Shown one piece after another: positions 56,374 through 63,614 of a stretch of 64,000 bases of DNA. The notes below the pieces were generated by a model that was given only the letters and a program-made list of their open reading frames with translations, did no database searches and had not been told where the DNA came from. The stretch spans positions 1 to 64,000 of IMG/VR virus record IMGVR_UViG_3300045921_000950, one strand, 5' to 3'. Source of the stretch: a virus. How positions within the stretch are numbered: the stretch's first letter is position 1; the number at the start of each line of letters is the position of its first letter. Made by a program: the position numbers and the translations under genes.

Positions 56374-57235
56374 GGGCGGAAACCGCGGCGCGCACTCGCG
56401 CCACCTGCTCACGCCACCAGGGGGCCCCTGCGTGGGCCTCCTCCTGCATGCAGGCGAACATGGCGGTGTTCCGCGCCCGGAGCTCTTCGTCGAAGTGCAG
56501 CGGGTCCCGCTCGTGGGGCTGGTGGAGGAAGAGGACGCTGGTCAGCAGGTGCACCTCGACGAGCTGCTCGAGCACGTCGAGGAACCGAAGCCGCCGGCAG
56601 AGGTCGATCTTGTTCGCTCCCCATCCGAGGTAGCGCTCATCGAACCCGCCCAGCGCCTCCCAGAGCCAGCGCGGCATCGAGGGAAACCCCTCGGGGAGCG
56701 TGAAGAGGTGCGTGGTCGCTGGAGCTCCGGGGCGGTAGCAGTGGTGTAGCCCGCTCGCCGTCTTCCGGTGCCGCGGGAGCGCCCACGGATCGCCCGCGTA
56801 GGAGGCCCATTCGGTGGGCGTCACGTCGGGCTCCGCGAAGCAGGGGGACACACAGACGGGCCGCTGACTCGCGCTGGCGACGGCCTTCAGGTGCTCCACG
56901 GCGCCGGGGTCGGCGAGCATGTCCGCGTCGAGCACCCAGAGGTGCTGTCCGACGGCTTCTCGGCACCCGGCGTTCCGGGCGTGGTTCCTGTGCGGGAGGT
57001 GCCCAGCGTGCGCCGTGCGCGGCGAGGGGACCACGGCAAGCCGCTTGCCCACCTGGGGCAGGTCGAGCGCGTCGATGCACGCCCAGGGGAAGTCGGCGGA
57101 CGCTGCGTCGACCGCCACCACCACTTCGAAGTCCTGGTCGGTCTGGTGCTCGAGCGCCGCGACAGACCGGCGCAGGAGCGGCAACCCCTCCTGGTGCACC
57201 GGGAAGACGAAGCTGACGAAAGGGTCAGCATTCAT
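56363..57235 (-). CDS. Glycosyltransferase family 2
   Basis: A 290-residue GT-A-fold glycosyltransferase. Residues 1-40 (SFVFPVHQEGLPLLRRSVAAL) and 42-52 (VVVAVDAASAD) build the nucleotide-binding sheet. VLDADMLADPGAV is the metal-binding DxD motif; GGFDERYLGWGANKIDLCRRL (landmarks GFDERYLGWG) is the acceptor motif. Inserted in the tail operon with the methyltransferase and another transferase. It may glycosylate virion or host surface molecules. Confidence 0.85.
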   Translation of the reverse strand: MNADPFVSFVFPVHQEGLPLLRRSVAALEHQTDQDFEVVVAVDAASADFPWACIDALDLPQVGKRLAVVPSPRTAHAGHLPHRNHARNAGCREAVGQHLWVLDADMLADPGAVEHLKAVASASQRPVCVSPCFAEPDVTPTEWASYAGDPWALPRHRKTASGLHHCYRPGAPATTHLFTLPEGFPSMPRWLWEALGGFDERYLGWGANKIDLCRRLRFLDVLEQLVEVHLLTSVLFLHQPHERDPLHFDEELRARNTAMFACMQEEAHAGAPWWREQVARVRAAVSAHAA

Positions 57236-57935
57236 AGAGCTGCCAGCCATGGGTCGCGGCGTGCTGTCGGATCAACCGATTCCGGCGCTCGTGCCCTTCA
57301 GCTTGCGAGGACCGGAAGATCCCCGCTGGGTCGAGGGAGGCCAGAGACTTCAGCCAGTGGGCTTCGTGCGGAATCAGCCAGATCGGCACCTGGTTCAGCT
57401 GGGCCCAGACCGACAGCTGCATGTCAGCGAGGTTCCGCTCCGGGAAGCTCGTCGGAACCGCGAGCTTCGAAGCGTCCCAGGCCATCACCCCGGTTCCGCC
57501 GTGGTTCACCCAGCGCCCGTTGCCAACGCGCTTGTGGATGATCCCGACGCTCCCCGGCACCACGTCGAAGACGTTCCGCGCCTGCGGGCGGTACGTCCGA
57601 CCGTGCGCTGTGACGATGGCGCGACCGTCCCAACGCAGAACGGCGTCCACCATCGTGGCGACGTAGCCTTCGGCATAGACGAAGTCGTCGTCGCACGTCA
57701 GGTAGACGCCGGCGTGGGCTTGGGCCCAGTGGAACTTGCGCTCCGCTCCATGGTTTTCGGGTGAGAGGACGTACTTGTCGGCCAGGTCCTGCACGCAACA
57801 GGGGACCGCCTCGTACCCATTGAGGTACACGTGGAGGCGGTCCACCTGCGGGCGCAGAGATTCGAGCGCCTGGACGAGCAGGTGCTCGCGCTCCGGGACC
57901 GACGCGAGCGAGGCGAGGGTGAGCGGGCGTGTCAC
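57225..57935 (-). CDS. Glycosyltransferase-like protein
   Basis: A 236-residue protein with a GT-A-like layout: ASLASVPEREHLLVQALESLRPQVDRLHVYLNGYE (landmarks ASVPEREH, LHVYLNG) and YLTCDDDFVYAEGYVATMV with the DDD metal site. GSVGIIHKR and NGGTGV-type loops follow. GTG 57935 overlaps the tube stop as GTGA, so the three-gene sugar module is translationally coupled to tail genes. Confidence 0.8.
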   Translation of the reverse strand: MTRPLTLASLASVPEREHLLVQALESLRPQVDRLHVYLNGYEAVPCCVQDLADKYVLSPENHGAERKFHWAQAHAGVYLTCDDDFVYAEGYVATMVDAVLRWDGRAIVTAHGRTYRPQARNVFDVVPGSVGIIHKRVGNGRWVNHGGTGVMAWDASKLAVPTSFPERNLADMQLSVWAQLNQVPIWLIPHEAHWLKSLASLDPAGIFRSSQAEGHERRNRLIRQHAATHGWQLYEC

Positions 57936-58315
57936 TGCTGCTGCAGCTTGCCGCCGCCGCTCATCTCGATCGTCGCGGTGGTGTTCTGGGAGTTGTAGAC
58001 GACCTCACCCGTGATCGTGCCTACGGCCTCGTAGGTCACGCCGCTCGCGTAGGTCACCGAGATGTCGACGGGGTCATTCGAATCGGCGATCCCTTGCAGG
58101 AACTCCTGGTCGCCGCGCACGTCTTTGACCTCGACCACCAGGCCGCCAAGCATCCACGGCACGCGAGTCTTCACGTAGCGAACGGAGCCGTCCCCGTTCG
58201 GTTGGGCTTCCTTCTCCCATCCGCCGAGCTTCCGCGTGGTGTCCGCGTCGGACGCCACGACGAACCGTCGTCCCCGGATGGAGATCTCTTGAATCGAACC
58301 GCCTGTTGCGCTCAT
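57932..58315 (-). CDS. Tail tube protein
   Basis: A 127-residue tail tube protein. It begins SATGGSIQEISIRGRRFVVASDADTTRKLGG (landmarks GSIQEISI, RRFVVASDAD) and ends with ISVTYASGVTYEAVGTITGE and the Ser/Gly end GGGKLQQQ. It is the size and position of Mu-type tubes, directly after the sheath. ATG 58315 is preferred over an upstream in-frame start because the preceding 10 residues are not conserved-looking. The late leader element is 35-60 bases upstream. Confidence 0.85.
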   Translation of the reverse strand: MSATGGSIQEISIRGRRFVVASDADTTRKLGGWEKEAQPNGDGSVRYVKTRVPWMLGGLVVEVKDVRGDQEFLQGIADSNDPVDISVTYASGVTYEAVGTITGEVVYNSQNTTATIEMSGGGKLQQQ

Positions 58316-58330
58316 TGCGTGAGTCCTTTG

Positions 58331-58377
58331 GTGCGGGCGCACGTCAGCCCGCCCGGATGCGCAGCGAGGCGCCCAGG
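58331..58377 (-). promoter_or_regulatory. Late leader element, tube gene copy
   Basis: On the minus strand the block CCTGGGCGCCTCGCTGCGCA, then CCGGG and GTGCGCCC, is shared with leaders at 59946-59989 (sheath) and 62661-62701 (major capsid protein). The invariant part lies at 58358-58377. A GGCGCC...GCGC hairpin can form. Found only before these three structural genes. Confidence 0.75.
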
Positions 58378-58416
58378 CAGGCTTGGTGCGGGTAGTTGCT
58401 GGTTAGGCGAGAGCGA

Positions 58417-59925
58417 TCAGGCGGCTGGCGCCGATCCGAAGTCGAAGCCCCACTCGAGAGTGATCGCCTTCTGGTTCACGTTCCCGGACAGCTGAACAGG
58501 GATGCGAAGGTTCAGCCGCTTCGGTCCGCCGATCCACGCCTGGGTGTTGGCCTTGGCCTGCTCGCGATTGGTGAGGATCGCAGCGTTGGCGAGGTTCTCG
58601 ATGATCTGAGAGGCGCGCGACTTCGCATTCTTCGGCTTCTTCGCCGTGGGCTCGGTCACCGGCTCGTCATCGCCGACCAGGGGAGCGCCGTCCCATTCCG
58701 GTCGTTTGAACTCCAGCGCGATGTTGAACAGGATGTTCTGCAGCTTCACGATGTCGACCACGTGCCGGTAGGGAGGGGGCTCCTCGCCCTCCGGCCGGTA
58801 GCAGGTCACCACGTCGCTGATCCGAAGGACGTCGTCGTCCCCCTTCTCGACGGTGGAACTTCCGGACTTCACCGCGAAGTCGCGCTGGGCGTAGTCCCAC
58901 TGCTCCGCGTCGGTGCCGGGGATGATGCGGTCCAGCAGCTGGCTGCCGTAGTCGTGCGCGGGGATGTTGTTTGCCAGGCGTGCGATGCGCGCCACGGCCC
59001 GAGCCGCAACGACGGCGGGAAGGTTGGGCGAGCCGGGCGCCGGCATCTGGACATTGACGGCGTCGCCTCGGCGCGCGGAGGTCTCCGTGGTGGCTGCCGC
59101 CACGTTGGCCTTCGTGTTCCCGGTGAACACGACCAGGGGCTTCTGCACGAGCGGATCCCAGCGACCCGACCCGGGCGTCGTTTCCGTGCCCGGCGTCCCG
59201 CCGAACTCCTGGTAGGCGTCGAGCGCGTCCGTGTCCTCGATGTTGAGGCCGTTGATGCCCATCGTGACCCACTGGCTACCGATCTGCTCGAGCGCCTCGG
59301 TGACGTCGGGGTTGATCAGGCCGCCGGATGGCTGGGTGATGCCGAACGTCATGCCGCTCAACTCTCCGAGGAGCTCGACCACGACATCGTTCCCGCTTTC
59401 GCCGGACCACTTCACCTGAAGCGTGACGCTGGTCGGGCCCGCCGTCGCAGTGACCGGCATGCGCAGTGTGCCGTTGATCGCGTTGGCGATCTTCGTGCAA
59501 ATGTTCGCGATGGACTCACCCTGGAGGATGACGAACGGCGCCGAGAGCCGTCCGGCGGCGCGCACTCTGTAGCGCTTGCTCTCCGTCTGGCTGCCCGTGG
59601 GCGTGATCGCTCCGGTTGCGGCGACCCCTTCGTACCCGGGCTGGAGCGGGAACACCGTGACCCGCACGGTGCCCACACCATCGCCGCTCAGGGGCAGGAG
59701 TTCGTCGACGATCAGGTCCGCCAGGGAGCCCCATCCGAGGCGCCTCCCGACTTCTGCGGACCCACCGGTCACGACGAACTTCTCGGAGCTGTACACGGCC
59801 GAGTCGGACCCGGGCGCGAACACCGCGATGTGCTGCGGCAGGTTCAGGGCAGACCCTTGCCGCATGTCCTTGTACTGGGTCTTGATGCCGGTCACTCGGG
59901 CGACGGCTGTTGCATCGACGGGCAT
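58417..59925 (-). CDS. Tail sheath protein (Mu gpL-like)
   Basis: A 502-residue contractile-sheath protein. Features are the N-terminal HIAVFAPGSDSAVYSSEKFVV, TESKRYRVRAAGRLSAPFVI, the LINPDVTEALEQIGSQWVTMGING region (landmarks EALEQIGSQW), and the C-terminal RISDVVTCYRPEGEEPPPYRHVVDIVKLQNILF (landmarks VTCYRPEGEE, RHVVDIVKLQN), which fit Mu-type sheaths. ATG 59925 follows AGGAGAAGC. The late leader precedes it. Its presence makes the virion a myovirus. Confidence 0.93.
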   Translation of the reverse strand: MPVDATAVARVTGIKTQYKDMRQGSALNLPQHIAVFAPGSDSAVYSSEKFVVTGGSAEVGRRLGWGSLADLIVDELLPLSGDGVGTVRVTVFPLQPGYEGVAATGAITPTGSQTESKRYRVRAAGRLSAPFVILQGESIANICTKIANAINGTLRMPVTATAGPTSVTLQVKWSGESGNDVVVELLGELSGMTFGITQPSGGLINPDVTEALEQIGSQWVTMGINGLNIEDTDALDAYQEFGGTPGTETTPGSGRWDPLVQKPLVVFTGNTKANVAAATTETSARRGDAVNVQMPAPGSPNLPAVVAARAVARIARLANNIPAHDYGSQLLDRIIPGTDAEQWDYAQRDFAVKSGSSTVEKGDDDVLRISDVVTCYRPEGEEPPPYRHVVDIVKLQNILFNIALEFKRPEWDGAPLVGDDEPVTEPTAKKPKNAKSRASQIIENLANAAILTNREQAKANTQAWIGGPKRLNLRIPVQLSGNVNQKAITLEWGFDFGSAPAA

Positions 59926-59945
59926 GTGAGCTTCTCCTGGAAAGT

Positions 59946-59989
59946 GGGCGCACGAACGCATCCCCGGCCTGCGCAGCGCGGCGCCCAGG
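59946..59989 (-). promoter_or_regulatory. Late leader element, sheath gene copy
   Basis: Minus-strand block CCTGGGCGCCGCGCTGCGCA with CCGGGGATGCG and GTGCGCCC, 21 to 64 bases before the sheath ATG. The core (59970-59989) is nearly identical to the copies before the tube and major capsid genes. See the finding on late leaders. Confidence 0.8.
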
Positions 59990-60013
59990 GAGCGAGAGAG
60001 GTTGGTTTGGCTG

Positions 60014-60709
60014 CTACGGAGCCGGCGTCGCCGGGAACTCGGCGAGCAAGAACTCGCCGTTCAGGCGATTGATGCGCACAGAAACGCCTTCGAGCGTCTC
60101 CGGGACCGTCTCGAGCGACTCCTCGTTGAAGTCGACGTGAAAGGCGATCCTTCCAGCGTGCACGTTCTGCAGATTCCGGTTGTCGATCTGCGGCTGGAAC
60201 ATCGTGATCGTCTCTGCGTGACGACCCCAGACGAACTGGTTCTCGCGCCGAGGCGTGCCGAGGTACATGTACGTCCCGGCCATCAGGATCCCGCGCACGA
60301 GCTCCGCGGTTTCATCCGCGATGCGAGCTGCAACGAGGTCGCCGGGCTCGTGGCCGTCCTCCGTCTCGCTGCTGACGCCGCACGCGTAGCAATCGATCTG
60401 GTAGACGCCGGTGACTTTGTCGCGGGAGATCGGGTTGCTCGCCGCCTTCGTCGTGCTCCGGTTGTCGAACCAGACGTTCACGATGGGGCGCAGGTCCCCT
60501 TCGTCCTGGGCCCCAGGAAGCCTGAACTCGTCCCAGGGATTCGTCCGCTCACGGAAGACCCGGATGTCGTAGGGGGAGGGGTCGTCGCTCTCCTCGACCG
60601 CGAGGACCCGCTGGTTCTTGGACTCGACCAGCAGGATCTTGGCGAGCAGGTCACCGATGATCCACCGGCGACTACGCACATCGATCCTCTGCGTGATGCG
60701 CGCCGTCAC
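60014..60709 (-). CDS. Head-tail connector protein
   Basis: A 231-residue protein in the connector position between capsid and sheath genes. It shows PYDIRVFRERTNPWDEFRLPGA, IVNVWFDNRST, VYQIDCYACG and a Glu-rich C-terminus. It may be a tail terminator or neck protein; the precise Mu counterpart is not certain. GTG 60709 overlaps the stop of the previous gene. Confidence 0.7.
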   Translation of the reverse strand: MTARITQRIDVRSRRWIIGDLLAKILLVESKNQRVLAVEESDDPSPYDIRVFRERTNPWDEFRLPGAQDEGDLRPIVNVWFDNRSTTKAASNPISRDKVTGVYQIDCYACGVSSETEDGHEPGDLVAARIADETAELVRGILMAGTYMYLGTPRRENQFVWGRHAETITMFQPQIDNRNLQNVHAGRIAFHVDFNEESLETVPETLEGVSVRINRLNGEFLLAEFPATPAP

Positions 60710-61089
60710 CGGTAGTAGGCCTCGAGGTGACAGGTCACGATGCCGAGATCCCGATCCGGGAAGGCCTCGATGACCTTGAAGGTGTGGGGAACCCCGTCGA
60801 TGTCGTTGAACACGACCACCCAGGGCTTACGCCCCGAGTCAGCTTCGCCGCGCGGGTAGGGGAGCTGGGCGGCGGCGAGCGTCTTGGTCGAGAAGGCCAC
60901 AGACGCCCGGCGACCGGCTACGGCGACCCCGGTCTCAGGGTCGATGGTCTGGTGGATGTCGTTCGAGTACCCCCGAAGAGCCACTGGGGCGCGTTCGGGG
61001 GCCTCGAGCGAGACCTCCCACGCAAAGCCGGCGTCGACGTCCTCGAGAAAACTCTGGGCGTCGGACGCCGCCAATTCGCGGAGGTTCAC
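60706..61089 (-). CDS. Head completion/connector protein
   Basis: A 127-residue beta-rich protein with AWEVSLEAPERAPVALRGY, VFNDIDGVPHTFKVIEAFPDRDLGIVTCHLEAYYR-type strands (landmarks FNDIDG, DRDLGIVTC). The place and size fit a head-tail joining protein. No family name can be assigned with confidence. Confidence 0.7.
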   Translation of the reverse strand: MNLRELAASDAQSFLEDVDAGFAWEVSLEAPERAPVALRGYSNDIHQTIDPETGVAVAGRRASVAFSTKTLAAAQLPYPRGEADSGRKPWVVVFNDIDGVPHTFKVIEAFPDRDLGIVTCHLEAYYR

Positions 61090-61096
61090 GGGGCGG

Positions 61097-61564
61097 TCAG
61101 TCCTTCACCAAGAAGCCCTTCTCGAAGAGCTCCCGCATGGTGTTCTCGCCGTCACCGAACTCTCTCGGGCTGACCACGGTCCCGGCCGGGCGAACGCCCT
61201 TGAACGTGACCAGGTCCTTCCCAGGAGCAACCTTGAAGACGCCCGCCTTCGAGGTTGGGGGAGCCGGTGGCGCATCCGGCGGCTGGCTCGAACCCTCGGG
61301 CGGGCCATCCGGAGAGGCCTCTCCCGGCGTTCCAGGAGCTGGGTCGTCCGTTGGCACTGAGGGGACCTGGGGAGCACGCGGCTCCGACGGGACCGCTTCA
61401 GGTTCCACGCGACGAGCCCCACCGTGCATCCCGACGGCTTTGACGCGCAGCTGCGCGAGCAGGTCGGACAGCTTCGCGTTGTTGAGCCCGTCGGTCGATA
61501 CGTCCTCCCCAAGCTGAGCGCTCAGGGAGGCGATCTCGTCTCGCAACTCGCGGTTGGTGGCCAT
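61097..61564 (-). CDS. Small head-region protein with Pro-rich linker
   Basis: A 155-residue protein. An N-terminal helical part (about 1-45, LRDEIASLSAQLG and AKLSDLLAQLRVKAVG, resembling SAP/Rho-N-like helices) is joined by a Pro/Ser-rich linker (60-105) to a C-terminal domain (VFKVAPGKDLVTFKGVRPAGTVV). TGATG junction with the major capsid gene. Similar small proteins follow capsid genes in Mu-like phages. Role unknown. Confidence 0.7.
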   Translation of the reverse strand: MATNRELRDEIASLSAQLGEDVSTDGLNNAKLSDLLAQLRVKAVGMHGGARRVEPEAVPSEPRAPQVPSVPTDDPAPGTPGEASPDGPPEGSSQPPDAPPAPPTSKAGVFKVAPGKDLVTFKGVRPAGTVVSPREFGDGENTMRELFEKGFLVKD

Positions 61565-62640
61565 CAGGAGTTGACGGTCAGACGCCCGAAGGTGTCGATG
61601 CCGGTGGGGATGGTGAGGGGACGGGCAGCTGCGCCCACCACGAGCCGCTTGCCGTCCGGCGAGATGTAGGCGTTCGTGGTGAGGTCCAGGCTCGTCTTGG
61701 GGTCGGAGATCCTTCCGGGGAGGAAGCGCGCAGCGAGGTTCTCCGGCCTGCGGAACAGAGGGACTCCGCCGAAGGTGAGGTCGAGCCGGCCATTGCTGGA
61801 CAGCATCAACACCTCGTTGTGGGCCACGTAGGGCGTGTCCTGCTTCGTCACCGGGTGGGTGTAGGACTCGCTGTAGCTCCACATTTCGAACTGGTAGTGG
61901 CCCACGAAGACCCAGCCCTGGAACGTGGCACCCTGACCGCGCGGTTCCGGAGCGACCCGGCCGAGGCCCATCGAGCGGTTGTCGAGCCTGGACTTGACTT
62001 CCTCGTCGGAGAGCCAGAGGTCCAAGGCCTCCTCGCCGAAGATCAGCTTGGCGGGGGAACTCTTCCCGTCGCGACGGATCACTTCTGCGAGGCCCGCAAC
62101 GTCACGCATTGGCTGGGCGCCTGTGGTTCCCCAGGGGGTGCCCACGGTGACGAAGTGGCTGGACTTGGGCTGGAAGTTCAGCGCGTAGTTCGTGCCGTCA
62201 TTGCCGGCCAGTTCGAGTTCCCCACTACGGAGAACTTGGCTCGCCATGACCTCGGTGGTGCGCCGGATCATGGCGTCGAGCTTGCGAAAGACGGAGAACG
62301 CGTCGTCCATCGCCTTGTCGACGAACTCGAAGTCCTGGAAGGGATCCTGCCCGGCCAGGCGATCGAACTGGTTCCAAGCCAGGACCAGTCCTTCCTCGTC
62401 GAGGATGGGCGGCGTGAACTCCTTGCTCGTGAACTTGTTGCTCTCGTTCTGGTTGGGACCCAGCGAGAGGTCCTTGACCACGACGGCGATGTCTCGACCG
62501 TCACGCTGGACGTCGAGCTTCACCTTCTCGCTGTTGTGGTAGTTCCTGGGCGGGCTCTGGAAGTGCCCCGCCAGGAACATCGGCGCCGGTGCCTCTTCCT
62601 GGTACCGGGCGATCATGCGCAAAGTAGTTGCGTCGGGCAT
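61564..62640 (-). CDS. Major capsid protein (lambda gpE-like)
   Basis: A 358-residue capsid protein of the Phage_cap_E family (HK97 fold). Family marks are KVKLDVQRDGRDIAVVVKD near residue 40, a SKEFTPPILDEEG segment, the FDRLAGQDPFQDFEFVDKA helix region, and GVPLFRRPENLAARFLPGRIS (landmarks RRPENLAARFLP) near the C-terminus. The 5' leader element precedes it. It follows the decoration protein and S49 protease as in lambda (C-Nu3-D-E order). Confidence 0.93.
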   Translation of the reverse strand: MPDATTLRMIARYQEEAPAPMFLAGHFQSPPRNYHNSEKVKLDVQRDGRDIAVVVKDLSLGPNQNESNKFTSKEFTPPILDEEGLVLAWNQFDRLAGQDPFQDFEFVDKAMDDAFSVFRKLDAMIRRTTEVMASQVLRSGELELAGNDGTNYALNFQPKSSHFVTVGTPWGTTGAQPMRDVAGLAEVIRRDGKSSPAKLIFGEEALDLWLSDEEVKSRLDNRSMGLGRVAPEPRGQGATFQGWVFVGHYQFEMWSYSESYTHPVTKQDTPYVAHNEVLMLSSNGRLDLTFGGVPLFRRPENLAARFLPGRISDPKTSLDLTTNAYISPDGKRLVVGAAARPLTIPTGIDTFGRLTVNS

Positions 62641-62660
62641 TGCTTTTCTCCTGGTTGAGG

Positions 62661-62701
62661 ACGCACCTCCGCATCCCCGTAGGCGCAGCGGGGCGCCCAG
62701 G
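62661..62701 (-). promoter_or_regulatory. Late leader element, major capsid copy
   Basis: Minus-strand CCTGGGCGCCCCGCTGCGCC, ACGGGGATGCG and GTGCGTCC, then AGGAG, 21 to 61 bases before the ATG. Core 62682-62701. Third and last copy; the capsid, sheath and tube genes are the only ones with it. Confidence 0.8.
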
Positions 62702-62738
62702 GACGTTCGGTGACCCTCGAATGGTCTTGGTTCGGTGA

Positions 62739-62774
62739 GCCGCAGCGCCCGTCCCTTTCGGGGCGCGCTGCGGC
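62739..62774 (-). terminator. Long hairpin upstream of the major capsid gene
   Basis: GCCGCAGCGCCC pairs with GGGCGCGCTGCGGC (one bulge) across a 10-base loop. It lies between the decoration protein stop and the capsid leader. No U-tract. It may be a processing or stabilising hairpin and not a real terminator. Confidence 0.5.
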
Positions 62775-62806
62775 TACATCACTGGCTCAGGTGGATCGTT
62801 TGTCGA

Positions 62807-63229
62807 TCAGGAGTCCAGGTCGTCAGGTTGCGGGTTGTCGACCTGTGCGAGTTGACGGACGCTCTTGGTCCGGATGCTGACCGCTCGGAGGAGGTCCAGA
62901 ACGACAGCGTCGACGTTCTCGTTGTCGCCATCGGCGTGGATCACGAGCCGGCTCTCGTTCACGATTCCCGCGGTGAGAACCTGAGCTGGAACATTGCCCG
63001 CCCCAGTCGCCTCGAGCTCGTAGGTCAGGATCGCCTTGGGTACACCATTCCCATTCGAGCTTCCGCCCTTGACGTAGGGAATGAAGAGACCGGTCCCGGT
63101 GTGGCGAGCCAGAATCGTTCCCTCGAGAAGCTTGTCTGCTCCAGCGAAGGCGATCTCGTTCTGCTCGCGGGACTCGGTCTCGATGACGACGGACCCGCGG
63201 TCGTTGTTGTAGATGTCGATGTTAGACAC
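62807..63229 (-). CDS. Head decoration protein (lambda gpD-like)
   Basis: A 140-residue trimeric decoration protein of the HDPD (lambda gpD) family: LLEGTILARHTGTGLFIPYVKGG, then PKAILTYELEATGAG and VNESRLVIHADGD. GTG 63229 overlaps the protease stop by 8 bases and follows GAGGTG. It stabilises the expanded capsid in lambda. The extra 20 residues at the C-terminus are acidic and Asp-rich. Confidence 0.88.
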   Translation of the reverse strand: MSNIDIYNNDRGSVVIETESREQNEIAFAGADKLLEGTILARHTGTGLFIPYVKGGSSNGNGVPKAILTYELEATGAGNVPAQVLTAGIVNESRLVIHADGDNENVDAVVLDLLRAVSIRTKSVRQLAQVDNPQPDDLDS

Positions 63230-63614
63230 CGGGCACCTCGTTCTTCTTCTTGTCGTGGTGGTCGAGCGCTTGCTCGATCACGCTCGTGCCTTTGCCACCT
63301 GGCTCCGGGCTTGCGCCAGCGCCCTTCTCAGAATGGCTCTGGGCCCCGCCGGTGACCTCGGCTGCCTGCTGGGTCTCTTGCCCCCGCGCCGAATGGTCGG
63401 CAGCGTTGCGCCCGGCGGAGAAGTAGTCCGCCAAGACCTTCTGATTGTTGAGCGTGACGCCCGAGTCGATGGCCTTGAAGGCCACGTCGAGAGCATTGTG
63501 GGACTTCCCCATCGTCAGATGGGCGGTGACCCGCTCGCGCTCCTGATCCACACCCACCTGCACCACCGCCTGATAGAGTTCGGGGTGCTCCTTCTCGAGA
63601 GTCTTGATGTCCAT
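63222..63614 (-). CDS. Nested scaffolding protein (internal start)
   Basis: An internal ATG at 63614 has AGGAAAGG 7 bases upstream and opens the in-frame C-terminal 130 residues of the protease gene: MDIKTLEKEHPELYQAVVQVG, a coiled coil and DHHDKKKNEVPGV. This is the lambda C/Nu3 arrangement, where the scaffold is made from an internal start of the protease gene. Nested expression is inferred from the ribosome-binding site and the scaffold-like sequence. Confidence 0.75.
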   Translation of the reverse strand: MDIKTLEKEHPELYQAVVQVGVDQERERVTAHLTMGKSHNALDVAFKAIDSGVTLNNQKVLADYFSAGRNAADHSARGQETQQAAEVTGGAQSHSEKGAGASPEPGGKGTSVIEQALDHHDKKKNEVPGV

